Below are positions 7,553 through 16,622 of a stretch of DNA of 64,000 nucleotides, one piece after another; position 1 is the stretch's first letter, and every line of letters starts with the position of its first letter. A program made the translations under genes and the position numbers. The notes below the pieces were generated by a model, which had not been told where the DNA came from, ran no database searches, and worked only from the letters and a program-made list of their open reading frames with translations. The stretch comes from Niveibacterium terrae (GTDB lineage Bacteria > Pseudomonadota > Gammaproteobacteria > Burkholderiales > Rhodocyclaceae), in the NCBI RefSeq assembly GCF_048213115.1, contig NZ_CP172404.1, positions 2,108,001 to 2,172,000 of the forward strand, given 5' to 3'.

Positions 7553-9727
7553 TCAGAGCAGATCGAAGCGGTCAGCGTTCATGACCTTGGTCCAGGCGGC
7601 CACAAAGTCACGCACGAACTTGGCTTGGTTGTCGTCCTGGGCGTAGACCTCGGCATAGGCCCGCAACACCGAGTTCGAACCGAAGACCAGATCGACACGA
7701 GTGGCCGTCCATTTGACGGCTTCGGTCTTGCGGTCGCGGATCTCGTAGCGATTGCGTCCGACGGGCTTCCAGGTGTAAGCCATGTCGGTCAAGTTGACGA
7801 AAAAGTCGTTGCTCAGCGCGCCCACGCGATCGGTGAAAACCCCATCCAGGCTAGCACCGTGGTTGGTGCCCAGCACCCGCATCCCGCCGACCAGGACTGT
7901 CATCTCGCAAGCGCTCAGGCGCATCAATTGGGCGCGGTCGAGCAGCAACTCCTCGGGACTGACCGCGTAGTCCTTCTTCTGCCAATTGCGGAAGCCGTCC
8001 GCGAGCGGCTCCAGCACTGCGAAGGATTCGACATCGGTCATCTGCTGCGTCGCGTCTCCTCGGCCAGGCGCAAAGGGGACCGTCACCGCAAAACCCGCAG
8101 CCTCGGCCGCTTGCTCGACGCCAAGGTTGCCTGCCAACACGATGACATCGGCCACGCTGGCACCGGTATCGGCGGCAATTTTCTCCAGCACGGCCAATAC
8201 CCTGTTCAAGCGATCCGGTTCATTGCCTTCCCAGCCATTTTGCGGTGCCAGCCGAATGCGCGCGCCGTTGGCGCCACCGCGCTTGTCCGAAGCACGAAAG
8301 CTGCGGGCGCTGTCCCAAGCCGTCGCGACCCTGTCGCTGATGCCGAGGCCGCTCGCCGCGATTCTCGCTTTCACGCTAGCCACGTCGTAGTCCTTGCGGC
8401 CAACGGGAACCGGGTCCTGCCAGATCAAGTCTTCCTGCGGCGCATCCGGGCCAATGTAGCGAGACTTCGGTCCCATGTCACGGTGGGTCAGCTTGAACCA
8501 GGCACGGGCAAAGGTCTCGGAGAAGTAGGCCGGGTCCCGGGCGAAGCGCTCCGAAATCTTCCGGTACTCGGGGTCCATCTTCATGGCCATGTCGGCATCG
8601 GTCATGATCGGGTTGTGGCGGATGGACGGGTCTTCGACGTCGACAGGTTTGTCTTCCTCTTTGATGTTGATGGGCTCCCACTGCCAGGCCCCCGCCGGAC
8701 TCTTCTTGAGTTCCCAGTCGTAATCGAGAAGCAGGCGGAAGTAATCGTTATCCCATCGAGTCGGGTGAGTGGTCCAGGCGCCTTCCAGGCCGCTGGTCAC
8801 GGTGTCCCGGCCGATGCTGCGGCTGCTGTGATTCATCCAGCCCAGGCCCTGCTCTTCGAGCTCAGCGCCTTCCGGCGCGGGGCCCAGCTTGGCGGCGCTG
8901 CCGTTGCCGTGGGCTTTGCCGACGGTGTGACCGCCGGCGGTCAAGGCCACGGTTTCCTCATCATTCATGGCCATCCGGGCAAAGGTCACGCGCACATCCT
9001 GTGCGGTCCTGAGTGGATCGGGCTTGCCATCCACCCCTTCGGGGTTCACATAGATCAAGCCCATCATCACGGCGGCCAATGGGTTTTCCAGGTCGCGCTC
9101 GCCCGAGTAACGGCTATTGGCGCTGCCGCTGGGCGCGAGCCATTCCCTCTCCGAGCCCCAGTAGATGTCCTTTTCCGGGTGCCAGATATCCTCACGACCG
9201 AAAGCGAAGCCGAAAGTCTTCAAGCCCATAGCCTCATAGGCCATGTTTCCTGCGAGGATGATCAGGTCGGCCCAGCTGAGCTTATTGCCGTACTTCTTCT
9301 TGATCGGCCACAGAAGGCGGCGCGCTTTGTCGAGATTGGCGTTATCGGGCCAGGAATTGAGGGGCGCGAAGCGCTGATTACCGGTGCCACTGCCGCCTCG
9401 GCCGTCCGCGATGCGGTAAGTGCCCGCCGAATGCCAGGCCATCCGGATCATCAGGCCGCCGTAATGCCCCCAGTCCGCAGGCCACCACGCTTGGCTGTCG
9501 GTCATCAGGGATTTGAGGTCGGTTTTCAGCGCTTCGACATCGAGCTTTTTGACTTCTTCCCGATAATTGAAGCCTGCGTCCATCGGATTGGTCTTGCTGT
9601 CGTGCTGATGCAGGATGTCCAGGTTCAGGGCTTTGGGCCACCAAGCCACATTCGACATGCCCGCCGCTGTCGCTCCGCCGTGCATGACCGGGCATTTGCC
9701 AGCAGAACTTGCATTTTTGTTTTCCAT
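7553..9727 (-). CDS. katG: Catalase-peroxidase
   Basis: The 724-residue protein is a bifunctional heme catalase-peroxidase that destroys hydrogen peroxide. The distal site is intact (Arg95, Trp98, His99 in RMAWHSAGTYR), the proximal heme ligand is His267 (TAGGHTVGKAHG), and the residues of the Met-Tyr-Trp adduct needed for catalase activity are all present (Trp98, Tyr226, Met252). Length matches the two-domain family. A strong ribosome site (AAGGAG) stands 7 bases before the ATG. It forms a single-gene unit with its own terminator. OxyR control is common for katG, but I could not find a convincing OxyR site. It may protect nitrogenase-bearing cells under microaerobic growth (inference). Confidence 0.97.
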   Translation of the reverse strand: MENKNASSAGKCPVMHGGATAAGMSNVAWWPKALNLDILHQHDSKTNPMDAGFNYREEVKKLDVEALKTDLKSLMTDSQAWWPADWGHYGGLMIRMAWHSAGTYRIADGRGGSGTGNQRFAPLNSWPDNANLDKARRLLWPIKKKYGNKLSWADLIILAGNMAYEAMGLKTFGFAFGREDIWHPEKDIYWGSEREWLAPSGSANSRYSGERDLENPLAAVMMGLIYVNPEGVDGKPDPLRTAQDVRVTFARMAMNDEETVALTAGGHTVGKAHGNGSAAKLGPAPEGAELEEQGLGWMNHSSRSIGRDTVTSGLEGAWTTHPTRWDNDYFRLLLDYDWELKKSPAGAWQWEPINIKEEDKPVDVEDPSIRHNPIMTDADMAMKMDPEYRKISERFARDPAYFSETFARAWFKLTHRDMGPKSRYIGPDAPQEDLIWQDPVPVGRKDYDVASVKARIAASGLGISDRVATAWDSARSFRASDKRGGANGARIRLAPQNGWEGNEPDRLNRVLAVLEKIAADTGASVADVIVLAGNLGVEQAAEAAGFAVTVPFAPGRGDATQQMTDVESFAVLEPLADGFRNWQKKDYAVSPEELLLDRAQLMRLSACEMTVLVGGMRVLGTNHGASLDGVFTDRVGALSNDFFVNLTDMAYTWKPVGRNRYEIRDRKTEAVKWTATRVDLVFGSNSVLRAYAEVYAQDDNQAKFVRDFVAAWTKVMNADRFDLL

Positions 9728-10150
9728 CCCACGCTCCTTTTTTTTGCGCTGCCCAATGAAATAGATATTGGCGCTCTCCTCAAAGCGTCCTTACCGATGC
9801 TTTAACCAGAGGCGAAGCGGCCACTGTAATCGAGAATCTTTCATTTCTGCGATGAATCACCGTCAAGGCGGGCAAATCACTACGATAGGAATAATCAATA
9901 GGAGAAAGGCGAAACCTGGCCAGTCCGAGTATATCTAGCAAAACCGCTCCTATCCCCTCGCCCCATCATCCCCCGCTCACCATTGTAGGCAGTCGAGGAT
10001 TTCTGGCGATCATGAATTTCTTCACCACGGCGCGTGCGTTTCTGGCTTCCGCGACCGACCCAGGCAATCTGCAGCGCGTTCACCGCTCTGTAACCTTGGC
10101 GCCTTAAAGTGTTTTGTTCTGCGGACTCCCCTCAAGGCTAAGGTTCTCTG
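9728..10150. other. Intergenic region between katG and the divergent phosphatase gene
   Basis: This 423-base gap lies between divergent genes and must hold both promoters. Apart from the katG ribosome site I can name nothing with confidence. An AT-richer patch around 9880-9950 (gataggaataatcaatagg) is the likeliest promoter area. Confidence 0.45.
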
Positions 10151-11692
10151 ATGAAAACACTCACCCGGCTGTTGGCCCTACCCATCGCTTGCTCGGCCCT
10201 GCTCGCCGCTTGCGGTGGCGACAACAACGACGCCGCCTCCACGCCCAGCCAGTCCGGCTACTACGCGAGCAAGACCAATTACCAGCCCCAGCAAGCGGCT
10301 TCGACTTATGAAGCGACGCCAGCGGGCTTCGCGCCGGTCTATACGGAGCTCGTCGCACGCCACAGCACGCGCGGACTCTCGGGGATGAAATACGACGATG
10401 CCGTGCTCAATATGTGGACCCAGGCCAAGGCCGACGGTGCGCTGACCGCTCTCGGCGACAAGCTCGGGCCGGATGTCGAGAAGATCATGAAGGCGAATTT
10501 CCTGCTCGGCTACGGGGTCGCGGGAATCTCGACGGCGGGTTATGGCAACCTGACTCAGGTCGGCATCAATGAGCACAAGCAGCTGGCCACACGCCTATAT
10601 TCCCGCCTGCCAACGCTGTTCTCCAGCGTTGGCACGCGCAAGATCGAGATCATGAACTCCGGTCAGGATAGAGCTGTCGACAGCTCTCAATTCTTCGCCA
10701 ATTCGCTGGGCAGCAATGGCACTTTGGCGGCGAATATCACCCCTGCGGGGATCAATCGCTACCAGCTCTATTTCCACAAGTTGAGCGCGACCGGCGACAA
10801 AGTCACCGACGGCTCCGCGATCAATGCCCAGGTGCTGCAGGCCAGCCTCGATTACCAGAGCTTCGCGGCGGCCAAGGACGCCACCGGTTACGGCACAGAG
10901 GTAGCCGCCAAGATCGCGGCGGCGCGCGCGACACCCGAGATCAAGACCGCGGCCCGCGTCGTCTTGGAGAAGCTGTTCAGCAAGGCTTTCCTCGACAAGA
11001 TCGACGCGGGCACCTACAAATTCTCGAACAACAGCACCCGCAGCTACACCAGCGATGACGGCAAGTTCACCAACAAGCTCACAGGAGATGGCAAGACCAA
11101 GATCCTCAGCTCGGTCGATGCGGCGGCGCTGATCTATGAGCTCTATATCATCGCGCCGGGCTTGAAGAACGAGACCGGCGTCGACTTCTCGCCCTATATG
11201 CCCAGCGATCAGGCCAAAGCCTTCGCTTACCTGCAGGACATCGACGATTTCTACAACAAGGGGCCTTCAGCCACCGAATATTCCGGCGTGACCTACACGA
11301 TCGCGGCAGGCCTGCTCCTCGATTTCTTCGCCGAAGTCGACCATATCGCCGCCGGCGACACCACCCGCGCAGCCCGCCTGCGCTTCACTCACGCCGAGGT
11401 TATGGCTCCCTTCACGGCCATCATGGGCATACCCGGCGCCTCGAGCTCGGTGCCGCGCGCTCAGACCTATGGCTACGATAACAACGCGTGGCGCGGCGAG
11501 AGCGTCATTCCGATGACCGCGAATGTGCAGTGGGATATCTATCGCAATGCCAACGGAACGCTGCTGGTGCGGATGCTCTTCAATGAAAAGGAAGTGGACT
11601 TCAAGAAAGACTGCGACAGCGCGCGCAATGCGCCGGGCAGCAAGTACTACAGCTATACCAAGCTGAAGGCTTGCTACTACCCCGCGGGCTGA
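10151..11692 (+). CDS. Histidine-type phosphatase lipoprotein (MINPP/phytase-like, clade 2)
   Basis: The 513-residue protein has a lipoprotein signal (MKTLTRLLALPIACSALLAAC, lipidated Cys21). It then shows the features of branch-2 histidine phosphatases: a catalytic RHSTRG motif with His71, a SGQDRAVDSSQFFANSL segment that corresponds to the second conserved Arg, and LRFTHAEVMAPFTAIMG, which matches the C-terminal H-A-E catalytic motif of the multiple inositol polyphosphate phosphatase group. Such enzymes release phosphate from phytate and related esters outside the cytoplasm. The usual RHGxRxP is here RHSTRG, a mild variant. It is followed by a bidirectional terminator and converges on folD. 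Substrate is inferred from the family only. Confidence 0.75.
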   Translation: MKTLTRLLALPIACSALLAACGGDNNDAASTPSQSGYYASKTNYQPQQAASTYEATPAGFAPVYTELVARHSTRGLSGMKYDDAVLNMWTQAKADGALTALGDKLGPDVEKIMKANFLLGYGVAGISTAGYGNLTQVGINEHKQLATRLYSRLPTLFSSVGTRKIEIMNSGQDRAVDSSQFFANSLGSNGTLAANITPAGINRYQLYFHKLSATGDKVTDGSAINAQVLQASLDYQSFAAAKDATGYGTEVAAKIAAARATPEIKTAARVVLEKLFSKAFLDKIDAGTYKFSNNSTRSYTSDDGKFTNKLTGDGKTKILSSVDAAALIYELYIIAPGLKNETGVDFSPYMPSDQAKAFAYLQDIDDFYNKGPSATEYSGVTYTIAAGLLLDFFAEVDHIAAGDTTRAARLRFTHAEVMAPFTAIMGIPGASSSVPRAQTYGYDNNAWRGESVIPMTANVQWDIYRNANGTLLVRMLFNEKEVDFKKDCDSARNAPGSKYYSYTKLKACYYPAG

Positions 11693-11712
11693 GCCCGGCA
11701 CGGATAGACAAG

Positions 11713-11743
11713 AAGGGCGGCCCACGGGCCGCCCTTTGCTTTT
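11713..11743. terminator. Bidirectional terminator between phosphatase and folD
   Basis: Ten-base-pair GC-rich stem (11713-11722 with 11727-11736) with a 4-base loop, followed by tgctttt on the plus strand. It lies between two convergent genes, 20 bases past the phosphatase stop and 40 bases before the folD stop. Confidence 0.85.
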
Positions 11744-11776
11744 GCACGGCTGCGCGAAGCCACTGCGCTGGGCAGC

Positions 11777-12619
11777 CTAAAAGTGTTTCTCCGCCGCGCA
11801 GACGGTCTGCTCCATCAGCGTCGCGATCGTCATCGGCCCCACTCCACCCGGCACAGGCGTATAGGCGGAACATCGGTCGATGACCGCGGGGAGCTCGATG
11901 TCGCCGATTCCGCCCGGATGGTAGCCAGCATCGACGACCACGGCGCCCTCCTTTATCCAGCAGCCTTTGATGAATTCAGGTTTGCCCACCGCGCCGATGA
12001 CGATGTCCGCCTGGCCGATGAGATCGGCCAGGCCTTCGGTCTTCGAGTGACAGATCGTCACTGTGGCGTTGGCATTGAGGAGCATCATTGCGATCGGCTT
12101 ACCGAGTATCGGGCTGCGCCCCACGACGACCGCATGCCTCCCCTCGATACCGACGCCATGGTGTTGAAGCAAACGCATGATTCCGGCCGGAGTCGCGGAC
12201 CCAAATGCTGGCAAGCCCATCGCCATTGCACCGAAGCCGAGCACGGTGACGCCATCGACATCCTTGGCGAGTGCAATTCGGTCAAAACACTGGCGTTCAT
12301 CAATCTGCGCCGGGACCGGGTGCTGCAGAAGAATACCCTGCACCAGAGGATCAGCATTGAGACTATCGATCTGAGCCAGCAACTCTTCGGTGCTCGTCGT
12401 TTGGGCGAGCTCGACCGTGAGCGATTCCATGCCGATTCGGCGACAGGCGTTGCCTTTCATCTTGACGTAGGTCGCCGAGGAAGGATCGTCTCCGACCAGG
12501 ATCGTCGCCAGAATTGGGCTACATCCCCCCGTGCGGCTCTTTATTTCCGCGACACGCGCGGAAAGTTCCGCTTCCATCTTGCGCGACAGGGCTTTCCCAT
12601 CGAGAACGCGCGCAGTCAT
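11777..12619 (-). CDS. folD: Methylene-THF dehydrogenase / methenyl-THF cyclohydrolase
   Basis: The 280-residue bifunctional enzyme converts 5,10-methylene-tetrahydrofolate to 10-formyl-tetrahydrofolate with NADP. The substrate-site Tyr51 and Lys55 lie in SATYVKMKGNACRRIGM, the dinucleotide-binding region has GRSPILGKPIAMMLL, and the signature PVPGGVGPMTIATLMEQT is near the C-terminus. It lies 75 bases downstream of glyA on the same strand; the two enzymes act in series on one-carbon units, so cotranscription makes sense. Confidence 0.97.
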   Translation of the reverse strand: MTARVLDGKALSRKMEAELSARVAEIKSRTGGCSPILATILVGDDPSSATYVKMKGNACRRIGMESLTVELAQTTSTEELLAQIDSLNADPLVQGILLQHPVPAQIDERQCFDRIALAKDVDGVTVLGFGAMAMGLPAFGSATPAGIMRLLQHHGVGIEGRHAVVVGRSPILGKPIAMMLLNANATVTICHSKTEGLADLIGQADIVIGAVGKPEFIKGCWIKEGAVVVDAGYHPGGIGDIELPAVIDRCSAYTPVPGGVGPMTIATLMEQTVCAAEKHF

Positions 12620-12694
12620 TGAGATTCCTTTCAGAATGAGGATTGCCTTGGGGCGCCGACTCAGCTGAAGCGGGCGCCCGCTTCACAAGGAGCG

Positions 12695-13963
12695 TCAGGG
12701 CATCGGGTAGCGCGAGCAGAGCGCTTGCGTTTCCTCGGCGACAGCGGCGATCACCGCATCGTCCAGATCGCTCTCGACAATTCGCGCGATCCAATCGGCG
12801 ACTTGCCTGAACTGCGCCTCCCGGAAACCGCGGGTCGTCATCGAGGGCGAGCCCAAACGCAATCCCGAAGGATTCTGCGGCGGCTGTTCATCCCAGGGCA
12901 CGGCGTTGTAATTGGCGACGAGGCCGGCACGATCAAGCGCGGCAGCAAGAGGCTTTCCCGCGATCGCCTTGTTGCGCAAATCGACCAGGACCAGGTGATT
13001 GTCCGTTCCGCCGGTGACGAGTTCGAATCCGTGGCCCAGCAGCCCATCGGCCAAAGCCTGGGCGTTGGCGACGCATTGCCGGCCGTATTCGGCGAAATCG
13101 GGCTGCAGCGCCTCATGCAGCGCGACCGCGATCGCTGCGGTGATCGCATTGTGCGGCCCCCCTTGAATTCCCGGGAAAACCGCCTTGTCTATCTGCGCCG
13201 CGTGCTCCGCACGGCACAGGATCATCGCGCCGCGCGGGCCGCGCAAGGATTTGTGCGTCGTGGTCGTCACGACATCGGCGTAGGGCACCGGTGAGGGATG
13301 GACTCCGGAGGCGACCAGACCGGCAAAATGCGCCATATCGACCATCAGAATGGCGCCCACTTCATCGGCGATCGCCCGGAAAGCCGCGAAGTCGAGCTGA
13401 CGCGGATAGGCGGAATAGCCGGCGATCAACATCTTCGGTCGATGCTGCAGTGCGAGTTCGCGAATCCGCGCGTAATTCAAACGCTTCGTTTCCTGGTCCA
13501 GCCCATAGTGCACGACATTCCAGTGTTTGCCGGTGATCGAGACTTTCGAGCCATGGGACAGATGCCCTCCGTGGGCAAGCTGCATCGCCAGAACGGTATC
13601 ACCCGGCTTCAGAAAGGCCATATAGACCGCAAGATTCGCGGGGGATCCGGAATGGGGCTGAACATTGACGTGCTCGGCGCCAAACAAGGATTTGGCCCTT
13701 TCGATCGCGAGGCGTTCGACCTGGTCGACGAACTGCTGGCCCTCGTAATAGCGCGCACCTGGATATCCCTCGGAATACTGATTGGTGATCACCGAAGAGC
13801 TGGCTTCGCGGACGACCGCCGACGCGTAATTCTCGGAGGCGATCAGGCGAATCTTGTTGCGCTGGCGAAGCTCTTCGCCGACGAGCAAGGAGGTGAGCAG
13901 AGGATCGGTCTGGCTCAGCGCGGGAAAGGATGAGACGGCGGATGCGACGACGGGATCATTCAT
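12695..13963 (-). CDS. glyA: Serine hydroxymethyltransferase
   Basis: The 422-residue PLP enzyme interconverts serine and glycine and charges tetrahydrofolate with a one-carbon unit. The PLP Lys is Lys238 in VVTTTTHKSLRGPRG, and IASENYAS, GYPGARYYEG and HSGSPANLAVY are all present. The ATG at 13961-13963 is preferred over an in-frame GTG four codons upstream because GGAGG stands 5 bases before it. The product feeds FolD, encoded just downstream. Confidence 0.97.
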   Translation of the reverse strand: MNDPVVASAVSSFPALSQTDPLLTSLLVGEELRQRNKIRLIASENYASAVVREASSSVITNQYSEGYPGARYYEGQQFVDQVERLAIERAKSLFGAEHVNVQPHSGSPANLAVYMAFLKPGDTVLAMQLAHGGHLSHGSKVSITGKHWNVVHYGLDQETKRLNYARIRELALQHRPKMLIAGYSAYPRQLDFAAFRAIADEVGAILMVDMAHFAGLVASGVHPSPVPYADVVTTTTHKSLRGPRGAMILCRAEHAAQIDKAVFPGIQGGPHNAITAAIAVALHEALQPDFAEYGRQCVANAQALADGLLGHGFELVTGGTDNHLVLVDLRNKAIAGKPLAAALDRAGLVANYNAVPWDEQPPQNPSGLRLGSPSMTTRGFREAQFRQVADWIARIVESDLDDAVIAAVAEETQALCSRYPMP

Positions 13964-14364
13964 GGCGACCTCCACTTGGGGAAAGTGGCTGGTCGAATGA
14001 GGCGCGTATTCAGGCGCATCCCATTCGAACAGCGGGAATACGCCCAGACGCGCGGCTTATCCGGGCGGCGGCCCGGCTCCGCACTTCCTCGGGGTGTCGC
14101 CCCTATGAAATCGCGTCAGTCATGCGGATGAAGGGCATTCTGCCGGATAAGACAAGGCTGGGCAAGGCTCGCCATCCGCAGATGAGACCCTATCGAGTCC
14201 GCCCTGGACGATCGCGAAGCTCACGTCGTCGATGATGGGCTGAACGGTGTTGTCCATCAGCCACTTCCGGACAAATTCCGCACCCGGGAGCAAAACCCGT
14301 GCATTCGCATCGAACTAAAGTCCCTCTTTTTATGACCCCTTCGCGCGGATAAGAACAGGACAAC
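13964..14364. other. Intergenic region upstream of glyA and the GH3 gene
   Basis: This 400-base gap separates two divergent genes. An imperfect inverted repeat at 13994-14027 (CGAATG arms with inner GCG/CGC pairs) lies 31 bases upstream of the glyA ATG and could form a leader hairpin. I looked for glycine, SAH and tetrahydrofolate riboswitch cores and found none. Nothing else can be named. Confidence 0.4.
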
Positions 14365-16584
14365 ATGTCACGCAGAAAACTCACCCGACTCTCAACGGCA
14401 CTGCTTGCCCTGGGCTTCGCCCACGGTGCACTGGCCCAGGAACAGATCGAAGCCAAGGCCTGGGTCTGGCTCAAGCAGATGACGCTGGACGAGAAGATCC
14501 AGATGGTCCACGGAGTCGGCATGGGCAATTCTCCGGTCGGCGGCGCGAGCTACATTCCCGGCATCCCACGCCTGGGCATTCCCGCGCTGGCCAGTGCCGA
14601 TTCGTCGGGCGGCGTCGGCGGCCTCAACGTTCCCGATCGCCCGACGACGCAGTTCCCCGCGCCGCTCGCGCTCGCGGCGAGCTGGGACCCCGAGCTCGCC
14701 GAAGCCTATGGTGCGCAGATCGCAAATGAGCTTCGCGCGCTGGGCTTTGGCGAAGGTCTGGGCGGCGGCGTGAACCTCGCGCGCGAACCGCGCAACGGAC
14801 GCACTTTTGAGTACCAGGGTGAGGATCCGCTGCTCGCCGGCAAGATGCTGGCGGCGCGCACGCGCGGCACGCAGAGTCGTCAGGTCATCGCGACAATCAA
14901 GCACTTCGCGGCCAACGACCAGGAGACGAACCGGATGAGTTCAAACTCGGTCATCGACGAACGAACCCTGCGCGAACTGACTCTGCTGCCCTTCGAGATC
15001 GCGGTGCGCGAAGGACGGCCAGGCAACGTGATGTGCGCCTACAACCTCGTCAACGGCGAGAAGGCCTGCCAGAACCGCCACCTTGTGACCGATATTCTGA
15101 AGGGCGAGTGGGGGTTCGACGGGACGGCGCAATCTGACTGGATCTTTGCGGTCACCGATACAGTAGCGGCAGCGAATGCGGGCCTCGACGAAGAGGAGCC
15201 GGGTTCGGATAACGACGAGGTCGAGCGCTTCGGCACCCACAGCCACTTCAACCAGCGCCTCAAAGCCGCGGTTGAATCTGGAGCCGTTCCGTTGAGCCGT
15301 CTCGACGACATGGTGGTGCGCAAGCTGCGCATCCTGCTGCGCCATGGCATCGTCGCCAATCCGCCCCGCCCCGACGGAGAGCTCGACAGCGCGGCCGGCC
15401 ATGCGCTGGCGCAAAAAGTGGCCGAGCAATCGATGGTGCTGCTCAAGAACGACAAGGCCACCCTGCCCCTCGATCTGCAGCGGATCCGTTCGATCGCAGT
15501 GATCGGCGGGCATGCCGACGCCGGAGTGCTGTCCGGCGGCGGATCGGGCGGTGCCGGAGTGATCATGACCGGGTCGAGCTGGCCCGACAACGCGGTCAAG
15601 TGCCAGGATCAGTCGCTAGGCCTGGCCGAGCCGATGTTCTCGGCCTGCGCGACCTGGTTCAAGTCCTCGCCGCTCGCGGCGCTGCGCGCACGCGCCCCGA
15701 AGCTGCACATCAGCTATCTCGACGGCCTGGACGCGAAAGCGGCCGCCGAAGCCGCCGCCAAAGCCGATGTCGCGCTCGTCTTCGCCACGCAGTGGGTCAG
15801 CGAAGGGATGGATCTGAAGAGCCTGGCGCTCCCCGGCCCGGCCACTGATCCCGCGAACCAGGCCTACGACCAGGAGGCGCTGATCCGCGCGGTCGCAGCC
15901 CGCGCCAAGCGCACCGTCGTGGTTCTGGAAAACGGAACGGCGGTCACGATGCCCTGGCTGGATCAGGTGTCGGCGGTGCTCGCCGCCTGGTATCCGGGCA
16001 TGGAGGGCGGCCCGGCGCTCGCGCGCGTGCTGTTCGGGGATGTGAATCCGTCCGGGCGGCTGCCGCTGAGCTTCCCGAAGTCGGACGCCGATCTGCCCCA
16101 GAAGGCGATCTCGGCCGAGCAGACCGATGTCGTCTACGCGGAGCGCCTCAAGATCGGCTACCGCTGGTACGACGCGATGGACATCGCCCCGCAGTTCGCT
16201 TTCGGACACGGCCTCTCCTATACCCGCTTCAGCTACTCCGACCTGCATCGCCGCATCGCCGCCGATGGCTCGGTCAAGCTCAGCGTCGTTCTCAAAAACA
16301 CCGGCAAACGGCGCGGAGCCGAGGTCGTCCAGGTCTATGCGTCACTGCCCAAATCGGCGGGCGAGCCGCCGCAGCGTCTCGTTGCGTGGAAGAAAGTCGA
16401 ACTCGGCGCGGGTCGGAGCACACGGGTCGAGATCAGCATCCCGCGCGAACGGCTGGCGATCTGGAACACGCAGAAGCACGGCTGGGAAGTCGTCGCGGGA
16501 AGCTATCGGCTGCGGATTGCCCGTTCCTCGCGCGACCCGCACGCGCTGAGCTTGCAGACCCGGCTCGACAAGTCGGAGCGCTGA
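14365..16584 (+). CDS. Secreted glycoside hydrolase family 3 (beta-glucosidase-type)
   Basis: The 739-residue protein has a cleavable signal (MSRRKLTRLSTALLALGFAHGALAQ). A GH3 N-terminal barrel follows, with KHFAANDQETNR and the nucleophile Asp258 in GTAQSDWIF, then the GH3 C-terminal sandwich and a fibronectin-III-like tail ending with RVEISIPRERLAIWN. The family removes terminal beta-linked glucose or related sugars in the periplasm or outside. It converges on an AraC-type regulator gene 38 bases away, which could be its regulator, although convergent orientation gives little support. Substrate unknown. Confidence 0.88.
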   Translation: MSRRKLTRLSTALLALGFAHGALAQEQIEAKAWVWLKQMTLDEKIQMVHGVGMGNSPVGGASYIPGIPRLGIPALASADSSGGVGGLNVPDRPTTQFPAPLALAASWDPELAEAYGAQIANELRALGFGEGLGGGVNLAREPRNGRTFEYQGEDPLLAGKMLAARTRGTQSRQVIATIKHFAANDQETNRMSSNSVIDERTLRELTLLPFEIAVREGRPGNVMCAYNLVNGEKACQNRHLVTDILKGEWGFDGTAQSDWIFAVTDTVAAANAGLDEEEPGSDNDEVERFGTHSHFNQRLKAAVESGAVPLSRLDDMVVRKLRILLRHGIVANPPRPDGELDSAAGHALAQKVAEQSMVLLKNDKATLPLDLQRIRSIAVIGGHADAGVLSGGGSGGAGVIMTGSSWPDNAVKCQDQSLGLAEPMFSACATWFKSSPLAALRARAPKLHISYLDGLDAKAAAEAAAKADVALVFATQWVSEGMDLKSLALPGPATDPANQAYDQEALIRAVAARAKRTVVVLENGTAVTMPWLDQVSAVLAAWYPGMEGGPALARVLFGDVNPSGRLPLSFPKSDADLPQKAISAEQTDVVYAERLKIGYRWYDAMDIAPQFAFGHGLSYTRFSYSDLHRRIAADGSVKLSVVLKNTGKRRGAEVVQVYASLPKSAGEPPQRLVAWKKVELGAGRSTRVEISIPRERLAIWNTQKHGWEVVAGSYRLRIARSSRDPHALSLQTRLDKSER

Positions 16585-16622
16585 CGGCACGGCTCGCACC
16601 GCGGCAGCGCGGTGCGCAGGGC

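Noticed and set aside
7412..9805. Very long open frame opposite katG (797 codons)
   Set aside because: It mirrors katG in a GC-rich genome; the translated sequence has no family features, and katG has all catalytic residues.
9870..9910. Possible OxyR site upstream of katG (ATAG repeats)
   Set aside because: The two ATAG strings do not have the spacing or the CTAT halves of an OxyR tetramer site.
13964..14100. Riboswitch in the glyA leader
   Set aside because: No conserved core of glycine, SAH or folate riboswitches could be read; only a loose hairpin is present.
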